DNA of 42,821 nt, taken from a bacterium. GTDB lineage: Bacteria > Bacillota > Clostridia > Lachnospirales > Lachnospiraceae. Below the pieces are notes generated by a model. That model did no database searches and was not told the origin of the DNA. It saw only the letters and a program-made list of their open reading frames with translations. The translations under genes and the position numbers were made by a program. Of the stretch, positions 24,294-33,894 are shown in pieces (the first letter of the stretch is position 1; each line of letters opens with the position of its first letter). The stretch is taken from contig JAUNRX010000012.1 of the NCBI GenBank assembly GCA_030539495.1, positions 1 through 42,821 on the forward strand, in the 5' to 3' direction.

Positions 24294-25235
24294 ATGGGAC
24301 TTTTAATAGCATTAGTAAGTATATTAAGTATACTGTGCTTGATTTTATTTATAATGAATATTGCTCATTTACAAAATTCCAGGTATCTAATGAAGCAGGT
24401 AGAATGCCTGATGAAGGAGGATACCAATGCGGAATTAAAGCTTGCTGCACCTGAAAAGAAGATGCAGCAAGTATTTTTAAGCATTAACAGGCTATTAAGG
24501 GTGACCCGTAATCGTCAGATTTACTATATCAATAAAGAGAGAGACTTACGTAAGCAGATGTCCAATATTTCTCATGATTTAAGGACGCCGCTTACCAGTA
24601 TTCTAGGATATATTGGCCTTGCGAAAGATGAGGAGATTAGTAAAGAAGAGCGGAAAGAGTATTTAGAGATTGTAGAAAAACGTGCAAAGATTTTACAGGA
24701 TCTGATTACCGGAGTATATGATCTTTCCAGAATGGAAGAAGATAAGTATATGCTGAATAAGGAAAGTCTTCAGCTTAATAAGGTTTTATATGAAGTGCTA
24801 GCTCTTTACTATAATGAATTTGAGATACGGGACTATGAATGTACAATCGAGATTGAAGAGGATGTGCCAGAGATTTTAGCGGACCGGAAAGCGATGGTTC
24901 GTATTTATTCCAATATCCTACAGAATGTACTTCGACATGGAATACATAAGTTAAATGTGTCATTGATAGTAAAAGAAGATAAAATTGAGACAATAATCAG
25001 CAATGATACGGATGAGATTGCAAAAGAAGACCTCCCAAAAATCTTCGATCGTTTCTATATGGCAGACCGTATGAGAACCGGACAGAATACGGGTCTTGGT
25101 CTTGCGATAGTAAAGAAACTTTCTGAATTAATGGAAGGTCAGGTAGAGGCTCTTTATGAAAATACTATGTTTGGTATAAAGATTACTTGGCCACTTAGGA
25201 AATCTGTTCAGAGAACTGGCACAAAAGAGGAATGA
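24294..25235 (+). CDS. Sensor histidine kinase of the ABC module
   Basis: This short kinase has a single N-terminal membrane helix (residues 2-24) and no extracellular domain, then a coiled region, the phospho-acceptor His in NISHDLRTPLTSI (about residue 94), and the HATPase domain (about 185-300). N-box is LQNVLRH and G2-box is TGQNTGLGLAIVKKL. The D-box is unusual (ISNDTDEIAKEDLPKIF rather than DxGxG). With no sensor domain it probably senses through the adjacent transporter, as in BceS-like kinases; this is inference. Its last 41 bases overlap the convergent EAL gene. Confidence 0.88.
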   Translation: MGLLIALVSILSILCLILFIMNIAHLQNSRYLMKQVECLMKEDTNAELKLAAPEKKMQQVFLSINRLLRVTRNRQIYYINKERDLRKQMSNISHDLRTPLTSILGYIGLAKDEEISKEERKEYLEIVEKRAKILQDLITGVYDLSRMEEDKYMLNKESLQLNKVLYEVLALYYNEFEIRDYECTIEIEEDVPEILADRKAMVRIYSNILQNVLRHGIHKLNVSLIVKEDKIETIISNDTDEIAKEDLPKIFDRFYMADRMRTGQNTGLGLAIVKKLSELMEGQVEALYENTMFGIKITWPLRKSVQRTGTKEE

Positions 25236-26985
25236 CATCCTCGATATTCATAGGTTTTCCCCATAGATATCCTTGAATATAATCACAATCGCGTTCTTGC
25301 AAATAATTTAATTGATCCGGAGTTTCGACTCCTTCAGCCACAACTTTGTAGCCTAACTGTTTGGCAATTGCCAAAATAGTATCTACAAGTTGTGCTTTTT
25401 TTCGGTCTTCTGTAATCGTATCCACAAAGGATTTATCCATTTTTATAATGTCAAATGGCAAATCTTTAATATAGCTTAGAGAAGAATAGCTTGTTCCAAA
25501 GTCATCTAATGCGATTTGGATACCAAGATTTTTAATTTCATTTAAGATGGAAACGACTTCTTCTTTAGAAGAAATAAAAATGGATTCTGTAATTTCTAAT
25601 TCTAATCTGGTTGGATCGAATCTGGTTTCAAATAATACTCGATTTAGCATGCTTAAGAAATTAGGGTGTAGGATTTGGAGTACCGATAAATTAACGGAGA
25701 GTAAAGCATTTGTTGGATAGAGCTGAAATAAATGTTGAAACTGCTCCAAGGCACTTTTTAAAATCCATTCTCCAAGAGTAAGGATAAAGCCAGTATCTTC
25801 TGCAATTGGAATAAAGACAGAAGGAGGAACTTGTCCAAGCTCTTTATTTTTCCACCGAACCAAAGTCTCGAAACCACGAAGTCTCTTCGTATCTGCCTCG
25901 TATTGTGGCTGGAATACAAGGAAGCATTCGTTATTGTCAATTGCACAGGAAAGAGCGCTTTCCATCATAGTTCGGTTTAATAACGTGTCGTACATGGACT
26001 GGTTAAAATAACGAATCGTGTTAGGACCTTCTTCTTTGGAAACTGCAAGGGCGGTATCTGCAAATTGAAGAATTTCTTCAGCACTATCTCCATGTTCAGG
26101 ATAGGAAACGATACCTGCATTAGCGCTAATGATTAGTCCGGGATTAGAAGAAGAGGCGTTTTCTGTCCAAGGTAGGGAACCTAAAAGCGGCATTTTGTTT
26201 GTGATGCATAGTCTAAATTCATTGATATAATCATATAAATCTTCGTTATTGATTTCCCTTGGGATAATCAATGCAAATTCAGCACCATCGATTCTTCCTA
26301 AGATATCATTTTTATCTTGTATAGAAGACCAGCTGGAGACAAGTTGTTTTAAAAAGGAATCTCCTTTTTGATGACCAGCTACATCATTGATGCGCTTAAA
26401 GTCCTTGATATCAATAACGATTAGTTTGAACGTACTGACCTTTTGCGAGCGGCATAAGGAAGAAATGGTTTCTACAATATTTCTTCGATTAGGAAGGTCA
26501 GTTAGATAGTCGAAATAAGCCAACTTATGTAAGGATTCTTGCTTTTCATTTATATTTTCGTAATATTCTTGAAGCTTAGCGTTTTGTTTCGCTAATTTTA
26601 TACTGTAGGAATAAATCACTATATTTACCATGAATGCAATCAGCGTCATGATAATACCTGCGATGGAGTTTAATTCTTTCATCCTTAGAATATGGACCAT
26701 ACTGATGATCAGATTGATACAACCTAGTACGGAAGAGGTAATAAGGCCTAATTTTCCGTAGAAGATTACATAGCAGATCATAATCAGAATTTCCAATTCA
26801 TTTAATATTCCACAGAGAGAGGTAGTACGAATTTCTAGAAAAAGCAGTTGTTTCGTAGTAACGGAGCTGTTAAGTACGGGGATCAAATAGGTACAGCCTA
26901 AATATACAGTGATCATTAGTACAAAACAGAATTTTCGTACACGAGGATTGGCTAACGGGATAAGAGATGTCTCTGATATGTTCAT
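25195..26985 (-). CDS. Membrane-bound degenerate-GGDEF / EAL protein
   Basis: This 596-residue protein has five to six N-terminal membrane helices (to about residue 130), a coiled segment, a GGDEF domain, and an EAL domain (about 340-590). The GGDEF site reads RIDGAEF, so cyclic-di-GMP synthesis is doubtful. The EAL side looks active: FETLVRW (ETL for EAL), LELEITES, LDDFGTSYSSLSY, KMDKSFV, VAEGVET. It should hydrolyse cyclic-di-GMP. ATG follows AGGAGG (minus). It has its own promoter and overlaps the convergent histidine-kinase gene by 41 bases. Confidence 0.9.
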   Translation of the reverse strand: MNISETSLIPLANPRVRKFCFVLMITVYLGCTYLIPVLNSSVTTKQLLFLEIRTTSLCGILNELEILIMICYVIFYGKLGLITSSVLGCINLIISMVHILRMKELNSIAGIIMTLIAFMVNIVIYSYSIKLAKQNAKLQEYYENINEKQESLHKLAYFDYLTDLPNRRNIVETISSLCRSQKVSTFKLIVIDIKDFKRINDVAGHQKGDSFLKQLVSSWSSIQDKNDILGRIDGAEFALIIPREINNEDLYDYINEFRLCITNKMPLLGSLPWTENASSSNPGLIISANAGIVSYPEHGDSAEEILQFADTALAVSKEEGPNTIRYFNQSMYDTLLNRTMMESALSCAIDNNECFLVFQPQYEADTKRLRGFETLVRWKNKELGQVPPSVFIPIAEDTGFILTLGEWILKSALEQFQHLFQLYPTNALLSVNLSVLQILHPNFLSMLNRVLFETRFDPTRLELEITESIFISSKEEVVSILNEIKNLGIQIALDDFGTSYSSLSYIKDLPFDIIKMDKSFVDTITEDRKKAQLVDTILAIAKQLGYKVVAEGVETPDQLNYLQERDCDYIQGYLWGKPMNIEDVIPLLCQFSEQIS

Positions 26986-27017
26986 ACATATTCCTCCTGT
27001 TTACAATGCTTACATTT

Positions 27018-27046
27018 ATTGTAGGACAAAGAAAGTAGTTTTGCAA
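27018..27046 (-). promoter_or_regulatory. Promoter of the GGDEF/EAL gene
   Basis: On the minus strand TTGCAA (plus 27041-27046), 17-base spacer, TACAAT (plus 27018-27023). The start codon is about 30 bases downstream. Confidence 0.65.
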
Positions 27047-27087
27047 ACATTTTGTCTCTTTATAGTAGAATAGACCTATTAGATGCG

Positions 27088-27124
27088 AAAAAAAAGAGAG
27101 AAACACGAAAAACGTATTTCCCTC
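27088..27124 (-). terminator. Terminator of argG
   Basis: GAGAGAAACACG (27096-27107) pairs with CGTATTTCCCTC (27113-27124) around an AAAAA loop, with two wobble pairs. On the minus strand eight T follow (plus A 27088-27095). Confidence 0.8.
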
Positions 27125-27140
27125 ATCTTTTTCGATCGAT

Positions 27141-28358
27141 TTATTTCTTATCGTGTTCTGCCATTTTCATTGCACGAACTTTTAAGGATAAACCGAATAA
27201 ATTGATAAATCCTTCTGCATCGTGGTGGTCATACAAGTCACCAGTTGTGAAGCTTGCTAGAGACTCACTGTATAAAGAATATGGAGAGGTAGTACCAGCT
27301 TTGATGATGTTACCTTTATAAAGCTTGAATTTCACTTCGCCTGTTACATATTTTTGAGTCGTTTCGATAAATGCCTGGATTGCTTCACGTTTTGGAGTGA
27401 ACCATTTTCCTTCGTATACTACGTCTGCAAACTTATTGCCCATTTCTTTCTTTAAAGTGTAAGTATCACGGTCAAGAATTAATTCTTCTAATTGTTGGTG
27501 AGCTTCCATAAGGATTGTTCCACCTGGAGTTTCATAAACACCACGGGATTTCATGCCTACAACACGGTTTTCCACGATATCTACGATGCCAATACCATGT
27601 TTTCCACCAAGTGCGTTAAGTTCTGTAACGATTTCGGAAACTTTCATTGCTTTACCATTAAGAGTCTTTGGAACACCTGCTTCAAATGTCATAGTAATAT
27701 ATTCGCCTTCTTCAGGAGCTTTTTCAGGAGTAGTACCAAGTACTAATAAATGATCGTAGTTTGGTTCTTCTGCTGGATCTTCTAATTCAAGGCCTTCATG
27801 GCTGATGTGCCATAAGTTACGGTCACGGCTGTAAGAGTTATCAGCGGAGAATGGAAGGTCGATACCGTGTTGCTTGCAGTATTCGATTTCTTCTTCACGG
27901 GAATTCATGCCCCATGTATCAAGTCTCCAAGGAGCAATGATCTTAAGGTCTGGAGCTAATGCTTTGATTCCTAATTCAAAACGAATTTGATCATTGCCTT
28001 TACCAGTAGCACCGTGGCAGATTGCAGAAGCACCTTCTAAACGAGCAATTTCAACTAATTTTTTAGCGATTACTGGACGAGCCATACTAGTTCCTAATAA
28101 ATATTTATTTTCATAAATGGCATTTGCCTGTACACATGGTACAACATAATCATCACAAAATTCATCTACAACATCTTCTATGTACAATTTCACAGCGCCT
28201 GATAATTTGGCTCTTTCTTCTAATCCATCTAGTTCATTTCCTTGACCTACGTTGATGCAGCAGCAAACTACGTCGTAGTCATAATGTTCTTTTAACCAAG
28301 GGATAATTGCTGTAGTATCTAAACCACCGGAATATGCTAAAATAACTTTTTCTTTCAT
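27141..28358 (-). CDS. argG: Argininosuccinate synthase
   Basis: ArgG joins citrulline and aspartate with ATP to make argininosuccinate, the penultimate step of arginine synthesis. The PP-loop is AYSGGLDTT (residues 8-16). Other conserved stretches: [55 protein letters not shown]. The 405-residue length is normal. ATG follows ATGGAGGAATT on the minus strand. It is divergent from argCJBD and has its own promoter, whose -35 box matches that of argC, suggesting shared ArgR control. argH is not next to it. Confidence 0.98.
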   Translation of the reverse strand: MKEKVILAYSGGLDTTAIIPWLKEHYDYDVVCCCINVGQGNELDGLEERAKLSGAVKLYIEDVVDEFCDDYVVPCVQANAIYENKYLLGTSMARPVIAKKLVEIARLEGASAICHGATGKGNDQIRFELGIKALAPDLKIIAPWRLDTWGMNSREEEIEYCKQHGIDLPFSADNSYSRDRNLWHISHEGLELEDPAEEPNYDHLLVLGTTPEKAPEEGEYITMTFEAGVPKTLNGKAMKVSEIVTELNALGGKHGIGIVDIVENRVVGMKSRGVYETPGGTILMEAHQQLEELILDRDTYTLKKEMGNKFADVVYEGKWFTPKREAIQAFIETTQKYVTGEVKFKLYKGNIIKAGTTSPYSLYSESLASFTTGDLYDHHDAEGFINLFGLSLKVRAMKMAEHDKK

Positions 28359-28437
28359 ATTAAAATTCCTCCATGTTTTTCTTATTGTAAGTTACTCCTT
28401 TTAGAAGTAACTGGTAACTTTGCTTTTCTTGATAATA

Positions 28438-28466
28438 AATATACATCATATTCATTAATTATGCAA
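28438..28466 (-). promoter_or_regulatory. argG promoter
   Basis: On the minus strand TTGCAT (plus 28461-28466), 17-base spacer, TATATT (plus 28438-28443). The spacer contains ATTAATGAATATGATG, which resembles half of an ArgR box. Confidence 0.7.
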
Positions 28467-28520
28467 CCCTTTGTTTGAAAAAATATAAATAAATTATTTG
28501 CATAAATATATGGTCAAATG

Positions 28521-28536
28521 ATACGATTATTCGTAT
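28521..28536. promoter_or_regulatory. Central palindrome in the argG-argC region
   Basis: ATACGA-TTAT-TCGTAT is a perfect palindrome, roughly midway between the two arg promoters. The arm size suits a dimeric or hexameric regulator such as ArgR, but the sequence differs from the usual TGAAT-type half-site. The rest of this 340-base gap is AT-rich with TGCATAA and ATTCAT repeats and no ORF. Confidence 0.45.
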
Positions 28537-28617
28537 TATATAGGTAAAAATGAAAAATAATGCATAAGTAAATGAATTTTATACATACTTTGGATGAAAA
28601 TAAATATTCATTTCTTA

Positions 28618-28646
28618 TTGCATAAAATACAGCACAGGTGTATAAT
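28618..28646 (+). promoter_or_regulatory. argCJBD promoter with flanking ATTCAT / ATGAAT half-sites
   Basis: TTGCAT (28618-28623), 17-base spacer, TATAAT (28641-28646). AAATATTCATTT lies just upstream of the -35 and AAAATGAATTTT just downstream of the -10. These match ArgR half-sites known from other bacteria. Confidence 0.7.
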
Positions 28647-28698
28647 TATGAAAATGAATTTTAAAAATATCATTATATATAAGAAAGGATGACTGCAA

Positions 28699-29739
28699 AT
28701 GATTAAAGTTGGTATCATTGGTTCTACCGGATATGCTGGCGGCGAGCTTGCCAGACTGCTTTATCATCATAAGGAAGCAAAGGTAGTCTGGTACGGATCT
28801 AGAAGCTATATAGATAAGAAGTACAGCCAGGTATTTGGCAACTTTACAGAGATTGTCGATGAGAAATGTTTAGAAGATAATATGGAAGAGTTAGCAAGCA
28901 AGGTGGATGTGATCTTTACGGCAACGCCACAAGGCTTATGTTCTTCCTTAGTAAATGAGGAAATCTTAAAGAAAGTAAAGATCATTGATTTAAGTGCAGA
29001 TTTCAGAATTAAGGACGTGGCTACCTATGAGAAATGGTATGGGATCAAGCATGGCAGTCCACAGTACATAGAAGAAGCCGTTTATGGCTTATGCGAAGTA
29101 AATAGAGAAAAAGTAAAGGGAGCAAGAATTATTGCCAATCCAGGCTGTTTTACCACTTGTTCCATTTTAACGGCCTACCCATTGGTAAAGGAAGGAATCA
29201 TCGATGCAAATACGCTAATCATTGATGCAAAATCAGGAACTTCCGGCGCAGGAAGAGGAGCGAAGGTAAATAACTTATTCTGCGAAGTAAATGAGAATAT
29301 CAAAGCTTATGGGGTACTGACTCATAGACATACTCCGGAAATTGAGGAGCAGTTAGGATATGCAGATGGCCAAGACATAAAGATAATCTTTACGCCACAC
29401 CTTGTGCCGATGAACCGAGGAATCTTGGTAACTGAATATGCAACGTTGAAAAAGCAAGTTTCCTATGAAGAAGTAAAAGCCATTTATGATAAGTATTATA
29501 AAGAAGAAGTATTCGTCCGCGTATTAGAAAAAGATGTGTGTCCGGAAACAAAATGGGTAGAGGGAAGCAATTATGTGGATGTAAACTTTAAGATTGATGA
29601 GAGAACGAACCGCATCGTGATGATGGGAGCACTTGATAACATAGTAAAAGGAGCTGCAGGTCAGGCAATCCAGAATATGAATCTTCTATTTGGACTACCG
29701 GAAACAGAAGGACTTCAGTTCGTACCAATTTTTCCATAA
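28699..29739 (+). CDS. argC: N-acetyl-gamma-glutamyl-phosphate reductase
   Basis: ArgC reduces N-acetylglutamyl-5-phosphate to the semialdehyde with NADPH, the third step toward ornithine. The Rossmann motif is GSTGYAGGELARLL (residues 8-21). The active-site Cys is in IANPGCFTTCS. SGTSGAGRGAK and LTHRHTPEIEEQL are also conserved. The 346-residue length is standard. ATG follows AAAGGATG. It is the first gene of argCJBD, with 21 bases before argJ. Confidence 0.98.
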   Translation: MIKVGIIGSTGYAGGELARLLYHHKEAKVVWYGSRSYIDKKYSQVFGNFTEIVDEKCLEDNMEELASKVDVIFTATPQGLCSSLVNEEILKKVKIIDLSADFRIKDVATYEKWYGIKHGSPQYIEEAVYGLCEVNREKVKGARIIANPGCFTTCSILTAYPLVKEGIIDANTLIIDAKSGTSGAGRGAKVNNLFCEVNENIKAYGVLTHRHTPEIEEQLGYADGQDIKIIFTPHLVPMNRGILVTEYATLKKQVSYEEVKAIYDKYYKEEVFVRVLEKDVCPETKWVEGSNYVDVNFKIDERTNRIVMMGALDNIVKGAAGQAIQNMNLLFGLPETEGLQFVPIFP

Positions 29740-29760
29740 AATTTAGCTAGGAGGATGTTT

Positions 29761-30984
29761 ATGAAGAAGTTAGAAGGTGGAGTTACCGTAGCAGAAGGTT
29801 TTATGGCAGGCTGCACGGAAGCAAATATTAAATATAAAGATCGCACGGATATGGCCCTTGTATTTAGCAAGGTACCGGCAAAGGTTGCAGGAACATTTAC
29901 AACCAACGTAGTAAAAGCAGCTCCTGTAAAATGGGGAATTAATATCGTTAAGAATAATGAAGAGGCTCAGGCAGTTGTAATAAATAGTGGAATTGCCAAT
30001 GCATGTACTTCCAAAGAGGGAGACGAGGCAAATGAGGCTATGGCAGCAGCGGCAGCAGAAAGCTTAAAAATTCCAACAAATTACGTACTTACAGCATCTA
30101 CAGGCGTCATTGGAGTACAGCTTCCGGTAGATAAGATTACGGCAGGAGCAAAAGCGCTGGGAGGAAAGCTAGATAGCTCGATTCAAGCAGGAAATGCAGC
30201 AGCCAAGGCAATTATGACGACGGATACTTATCCAAAAGAGGAAGCAGTGGAATTTGAAATCGGCGGCAAACTAGTTAAGTTAGGTGGAATGAGTAAAGGT
30301 TCTGGCATGATACATCCTAATATGGCAACCATGCTTTCTGTTATTACGACAGATCTTGCAATCAGTAAAGAGTTATTACAGGATGCATTAAGTGAGATTG
30401 TAAAAGATACCTTTAATATGATCAGCGTAGATCGTGATACGTCTACCAATGATACTTGTGTCATTTTGGCAAATGGGTTAGCAGGAAATGTTGAAATTAC
30501 AGAAAAGAATGAAGACTTTGATACATTTGTAGCAGCATTGTCTTATGTGGCAACTACATTAGCAAAGAACATGGCGAAAGATGGCGAGGGAGCAACAAAG
30601 CTAATTGAATCAACAGTTATTCATGCGGCATCCAAGGTCGAAGCAAAGGTACTAGCAAAAGCAGTAATTACGTCGAGTCTTGTAAAGACAGCTGTTTATG
30701 GAAGTGATGCAAACTGGGGAAGAATTATTTGTGCGCTAGGATACTCAGGGGTGGAGTTTAATCCGGAGCAAGTAGATTTATACATAGAGAGCAAAAGCGG
30801 AACAGTGAAATTATGTGAAAATGGTGTGGGAACCGGTTTTAGTGAAGAGTTGGCAACAAAGATCCTCTCAGATGAGGAAGTAACGATTACTTCTGATATG
30901 AAGTCAGGAACGGAACAGGCCACAGCATGGGGATGCGACTTAACTTACGATTATGTAAAGATTAACGGGGATTATAGAAGCTAG
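29761..30984 (+). CDS. argJ: Bifunctional ornithine acetyltransferase / N-acetylglutamate synthase
   Basis: ArgJ moves acetyl from acetylornithine to glutamate, recycling the acetyl group; some members also use acetyl-CoA. The precursor self-cleaves before Thr in [10 protein letters not shown] to form alpha and beta chains; [12 protein letters not shown] is intact. [12 protein letters not shown], near the start of the alpha chain, and GSDANWGRI are typical. I start at ATG 29761, six bases after AGGAGG; ATG 29755 abuts that site. 407 residues. Because argJ is present, a separate argA is not needed, except possibly for anaplerosis. Confidence 0.98.
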   Translation: MKKLEGGVTVAEGFMAGCTEANIKYKDRTDMALVFSKVPAKVAGTFTTNVVKAAPVKWGINIVKNNEEAQAVVINSGIANACTSKEGDEANEAMAAAAAESLKIPTNYVLTASTGVIGVQLPVDKITAGAKALGGKLDSSIQAGNAAAKAIMTTDTYPKEEAVEFEIGGKLVKLGGMSKGSGMIHPNMATMLSVITTDLAISKELLQDALSEIVKDTFNMISVDRDTSTNDTCVILANGLAGNVEITEKNEDFDTFVAALSYVATTLAKNMAKDGEGATKLIESTVIHAASKVEAKVLAKAVITSSLVKTAVYGSDANWGRIICALGYSGVEFNPEQVDLYIESKSGTVKLCENGVGTGFSEELATKILSDEEVTITSDMKSGTEQATAWGCDLTYDYVKINGDYRS

Positions 30985-31019
30985 GCATAAAAGTTAAGTA
31001 TAAAATGGAGGGTAATGGT

Positions 31020-31913
31020 ATGGACAGTTATATGGAACAGATTACGATTAAGGCAAATACATTGATTGAGGCATTGCCTTATATTCAACAGTTTAATAAT
31101 AAGATAGTTGTCGTAAAATACGGTGGAAGCGCTATGATCGATGAAGACTTACAAAGCAGCGTTATTAAAGATGTTGCATTACTAAAGTTAATAGGAATGA
31201 AGCCAATCATTGTTCATGGCGGCGGCAAAGAAATAAGCAAATGGATTGGGAAAGTTGGAAAAGAGACCAAATTTGTAGAAGGGCTTCGTGTAACCGATGA
31301 TGAGACCATGGAAATTGCAGAAATGGTCCTTTGTCGTGTAAATAAACATTTAGTCCAAATGGTAGAGAAGTTAGGTGTTAAGGCAGTCGGAATTAGTGGG
31401 AAGGACGGTGCCACACTTCGCGTCGATAAAAAAATTGTAAATGGAAAAGACATAGGCTATGTGGGAAGCATCAAGCAGGTCAATACTAGCCTGATCGAAT
31501 CTTTAATCAATGATGACTTTATCCCTGTCATTGCACCAATCGGCCTGGATGATGAGTTTAATACGTTCAATATTAATGCCGATGATGCTGCTTGTGCAGT
31601 GGCAGAAGCAATTGGAGCAGAGAAGCTGGTATTCTTGACCGATATCGAAGGAGTATGTACCCATCCAGAGGATAAGAATAGCCTGATTTCCGTATTAACA
31701 TTAAGTGAAGCACATAAGCTGATCGACCAAGGGTTTATCGGCGGCGGCATGTTGCCTAAGATTAATAATTGTATCGATGCAGTAGAAAATGGTGTAAACC
31801 GAGTACATATTTTGGATGGAAGAAAAGCACATTGCCTTTTGCTTGAGTTCTTTACAAACAAAGGAATTGGCACAGCAATCATAAAAAATGAAGGGTGGCT
31901 TGAAAATGAATAA
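31020..31913 (+). CDS. argB: Acetylglutamate kinase
   Basis: ArgB phosphorylates N-acetylglutamate, usually the feedback-controlled step when acetyl groups are recycled by ArgJ. Motifs: VVKYGGSAM (ATP-binding Lys), [34 protein letters not shown]. The N-terminus has the extra helix ([21 protein letters not shown]) found in arginine-sensitive hexameric enzymes, so arginine inhibition is plausible. I start at ATG 31020, seven bases after GGAGGG; ATG 31005 is inside that region. Its end overlaps argD by eight bases. Confidence 0.98.
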   Translation: MDSYMEQITIKANTLIEALPYIQQFNNKIVVVKYGGSAMIDEDLQSSVIKDVALLKLIGMKPIIVHGGGKEISKWIGKVGKETKFVEGLRVTDDETMEIAEMVLCRVNKHLVQMVEKLGVKAVGISGKDGATLRVDKKIVNGKDIGYVGSIKQVNTSLIESLINDDFIPVIAPIGLDDEFNTFNINADDAACAVAEAIGAEKLVFLTDIEGVCTHPEDKNSLISVLTLSEAHKLIDQGFIGGGMLPKINNCIDAVENGVNRVHILDGRKAHCLLLEFFTNKGIGTAIIKNEGWLENE

Positions 31914-33096
31914 ACACGCGAGCGAGACAATTAAGACAGCAGATGAGTATTTTATGCATACCTATAACCGTTACCCATTGGTGTTAGACCGTGGGGAGGG
32001 TGTTTATCTATATGACGAAAATGGAAAGAAATATTTAGACTTTGGAGCAGGAATTGCCGTATTCGCATTGGGATACGGAAATAAACAGTATAATGATGTA
32101 GTGAAAAATCAAATGGATAAATTAGTGCATACGTCCAATTATTTTTATAATAAGCCATCGGCAGATGCTTGTGAGAAGTTTGCAAAGGCAGCAGGAATGG
32201 ATCTTGTATTCCTTACAAACTCCGGTACGGAAGCTATTGAGGGTGCCATTAAGATTGCAAGAAAATATTATTTTGAAAAGACAGGAAAGGCGGAAGGCGA
32301 GATTATCGCAATGAACCATTCCTTCCATGGAAGAAGCATGGGGGCCCTTTCTGTGACAGGACAGCCAAAATATCAAGAGGCATTTGGCCCAATGCTATCA
32401 AATATCAAGTTTGCAGATTTTAATGATATTGAAAGTGTAAAGAGCCAGATTACAGATAAGACGGCAGCCATTCTTCTTGAGACAGTGCAAGGGGAAGGCG
32501 GATTATATCCTGCAACAAAAGATTTTTTAGTAGAGCTTCGTAAGATATGTGATGAACAGGATATTCTCCTTATGTGCGATGAAATCCAATGTGGTATGGG
32601 AAGAACTGGCGAGATGTTTGCTTATCAGGCATATGGAATTGTTCCGGATGTAATGACCAGTGCCAAAGCCTTAGGATGCGGAATTCCGGTTGGTGCCTTT
32701 GCTGCAAGAGGAAAGGCAGCGCTTGCATTAAAACCGGGAGACCATGGAACAACATACGGTTATAATCCACTTGCCGGAGCCGCAATTAATGCAGTACTTG
32801 ATATTTTCGAAGAAGAGAAAATTGTTAATCATGTAAAAGAAGTATCTGCATATTTAGTTCAAAAGCTAGATGCGCTTGTTGAAAAATACGACTGTATCAA
32901 GGAACGCCGTGGCATGGGACTGATGCAGGGATTAGAATTTGACCATCCAATCAATTCCTATATTGTAGAAGCACAAGAAAAGGGCTTGATTATTTTAGGA
33001 GCCGGAGCGAATATTATCCGTTTGGTACCTCCGCTAGTGATCGAGAAAGAGCATGTGGATCAAATGATTGAAATCCTAGAAACAATGATCGCATAA
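31906..33096 (+). CDS. argD: Acetylornithine aminotransferase
   Basis: ArgD is a PLP enzyme that transaminates N-acetylglutamate semialdehyde to acetylornithine. Seen: [48 protein letters not shown] (PLP Asp), and the Schiff-base Lys in [13 protein letters not shown]. 396 residues, usual length. I start at ATG 31906, which overlaps the argB stop; ATG 31888 is upstream of the AGGGTGG ribosome site. It is the last gene of argCJBD and is followed by a strong terminator. Confidence 0.97.
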   Translation: MNKHASETIKTADEYFMHTYNRYPLVLDRGEGVYLYDENGKKYLDFGAGIAVFALGYGNKQYNDVVKNQMDKLVHTSNYFYNKPSADACEKFAKAAGMDLVFLTNSGTEAIEGAIKIARKYYFEKTGKAEGEIIAMNHSFHGRSMGALSVTGQPKYQEAFGPMLSNIKFADFNDIESVKSQITDKTAAILLETVQGEGGLYPATKDFLVELRKICDEQDILLMCDEIQCGMGRTGEMFAYQAYGIVPDVMTSAKALGCGIPVGAFAARGKAALALKPGDHGTTYGYNPLAGAAINAVLDIFEEEKIVNHVKEVSAYLVQKLDALVEKYDCIKERRGMGLMQGLEFDHPINSYIVEAQEKGLIILGAGANIIRLVPPLVIEKEHVDQMIEILETMIA

Positions 33097-33137
33097 GGTA
33101 TAAATTCAATTTTTTCATGGAATACTTATTTTAATGG

Positions 33138-33179
33138 AGACTGATAGTGGTAAGTAACTTGCTACTATCAGTCTTTTTT
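33138..33179 (+). terminator. Terminator of argCJBD
   Basis: AGACTGATAGTGGTAAG (33138-33154) pairs with CTTGCTACTATCAGTCT (33158-33174) with two wobbles and a TAA loop. TTTTTT follows. Confidence 0.85.
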
Positions 33180-33225
33180 AATACATCGCAAACTTCTTTT
33201 CAAGAAGTTTGCGATGTATTAAAAA
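33175..33225. repeat. 24-bp perfect inverted repeat with 3-base loop
   Basis: The arms 33175-33198 and 33202-33225 are exact complements (core AATACATCGCAAACTTCTT with its partner) around TTC. The left arm begins in the argD terminator's T-run. The right arm ends ATTAAAAA and is followed by ACGCT, as in the csp-linked hairpin at 12714-12744. Confidence 0.75.
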
Positions 33226-33313
33226 ACGCTTCGCTAAGGATGCGCACAAAACTCATTGCAGTCCAAACAAAGTAACAAGTTTACGAAAAATAGGTATAAA
33301 GGAGAAAAATGAT

Positions 33314-33751
33314 ATGTGGGGTTTGATTATTGCACTGGTATCAGGAGCACTTATGAGTATTCAAGGAGTCTTTAATGCAGGAGTAACCAAGCAGACAAGC
33401 CTATGGCTCAGCGCCAGCTTTGTCCAATTAACGGCATTGATTGTATGTGTGATTGCCTGGTTTGTAACAGGAAAAGATTCCAGTGTTGGGCAGCTATTTA
33501 AGATTGATGGAAAGTATATGCTTCTTGGCGGCGTCATTGGTGCGTTTATTACCATTACAGTAGTAAAGTCCATGAACACATTAGGTCCTGCAAGGGCAGC
33601 ATTATTAATCGTAGTATCCCAATTATTAGTGGCATATGTAATTGAGTTATTTGGCATGTTTGGAGTGGAAAAGGCACCTTTCGAATGGAAGAAAGTAATC
33701 GGCATGGCAGTGGCAATTGTAGGTATCATTATCTTTAAATGGGAGAAATAG
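33314..33751 (+). CDS. Small DMT-family transporter (YdcZ/DUF606-like)
   Basis: This 145-residue protein has five or so membrane helices. It belongs to the YdcZ/DUF606 branch of the drug/metabolite transporter superfamily, with IALVSGALMSIQGVFNAG at the N-terminus and VVSQLLVAYVIELFGMFG later. Such half-size units usually work as dimers. Substrate unknown. I start at ATG 33314 after AAGGAGAAAA; the reading from 33209 covers the long inverted repeat and is rejected. It is a single gene between argD and comEA; no clear promoter is seen. Confidence 0.83.
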   Translation: MWGLIIALVSGALMSIQGVFNAGVTKQTSLWLSASFVQLTALIVCVIAWFVTGKDSSVGQLFKIDGKYMLLGGVIGAFITITVVKSMNTLGPARAALLIVVSQLLVAYVIELFGMFGVEKAPFEWKKVIGMAVAIVGIIIFKWEK

Positions 33752-33813
33752 TAAAAATATAATAATTTCGTAATACATTGTAACAAAAACATATTTCTTA
33801 TTTAAAATATCTA

Positions 33814-33842
33814 TTGTAAATCCGAAACGTATTCGTTAGAAT
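33814..33842 (+). promoter_or_regulatory. Promoter upstream of comEA
   Basis: TTGTAA (33814-33819), 17-base spacer, TAGAAT (33837-33842). The spacer contains CGAA-ACGTA-TTCG, a small palindrome. About 50 bases of leader follow. Confidence 0.65.
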
Positions 33843-33894
33843 AATACTGTATGCAAGTTCATTGCATAACTAAACAAAATAAAGGAAGTAGGAT

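Noticed and set aside
27492-27753. Plus-strand ORFs of 66-84 residues inside argG
   Set aside because: They are antisense to a fully conserved enzyme gene and lack promoters or ribosome sites.
33209-33313. 35-residue N-terminal extension of the DMT transporter
   Set aside because: It covers the right arm of a perfect hairpin and is highly charged. ATG 33314 has a good ribosome site and starts the first membrane helix.
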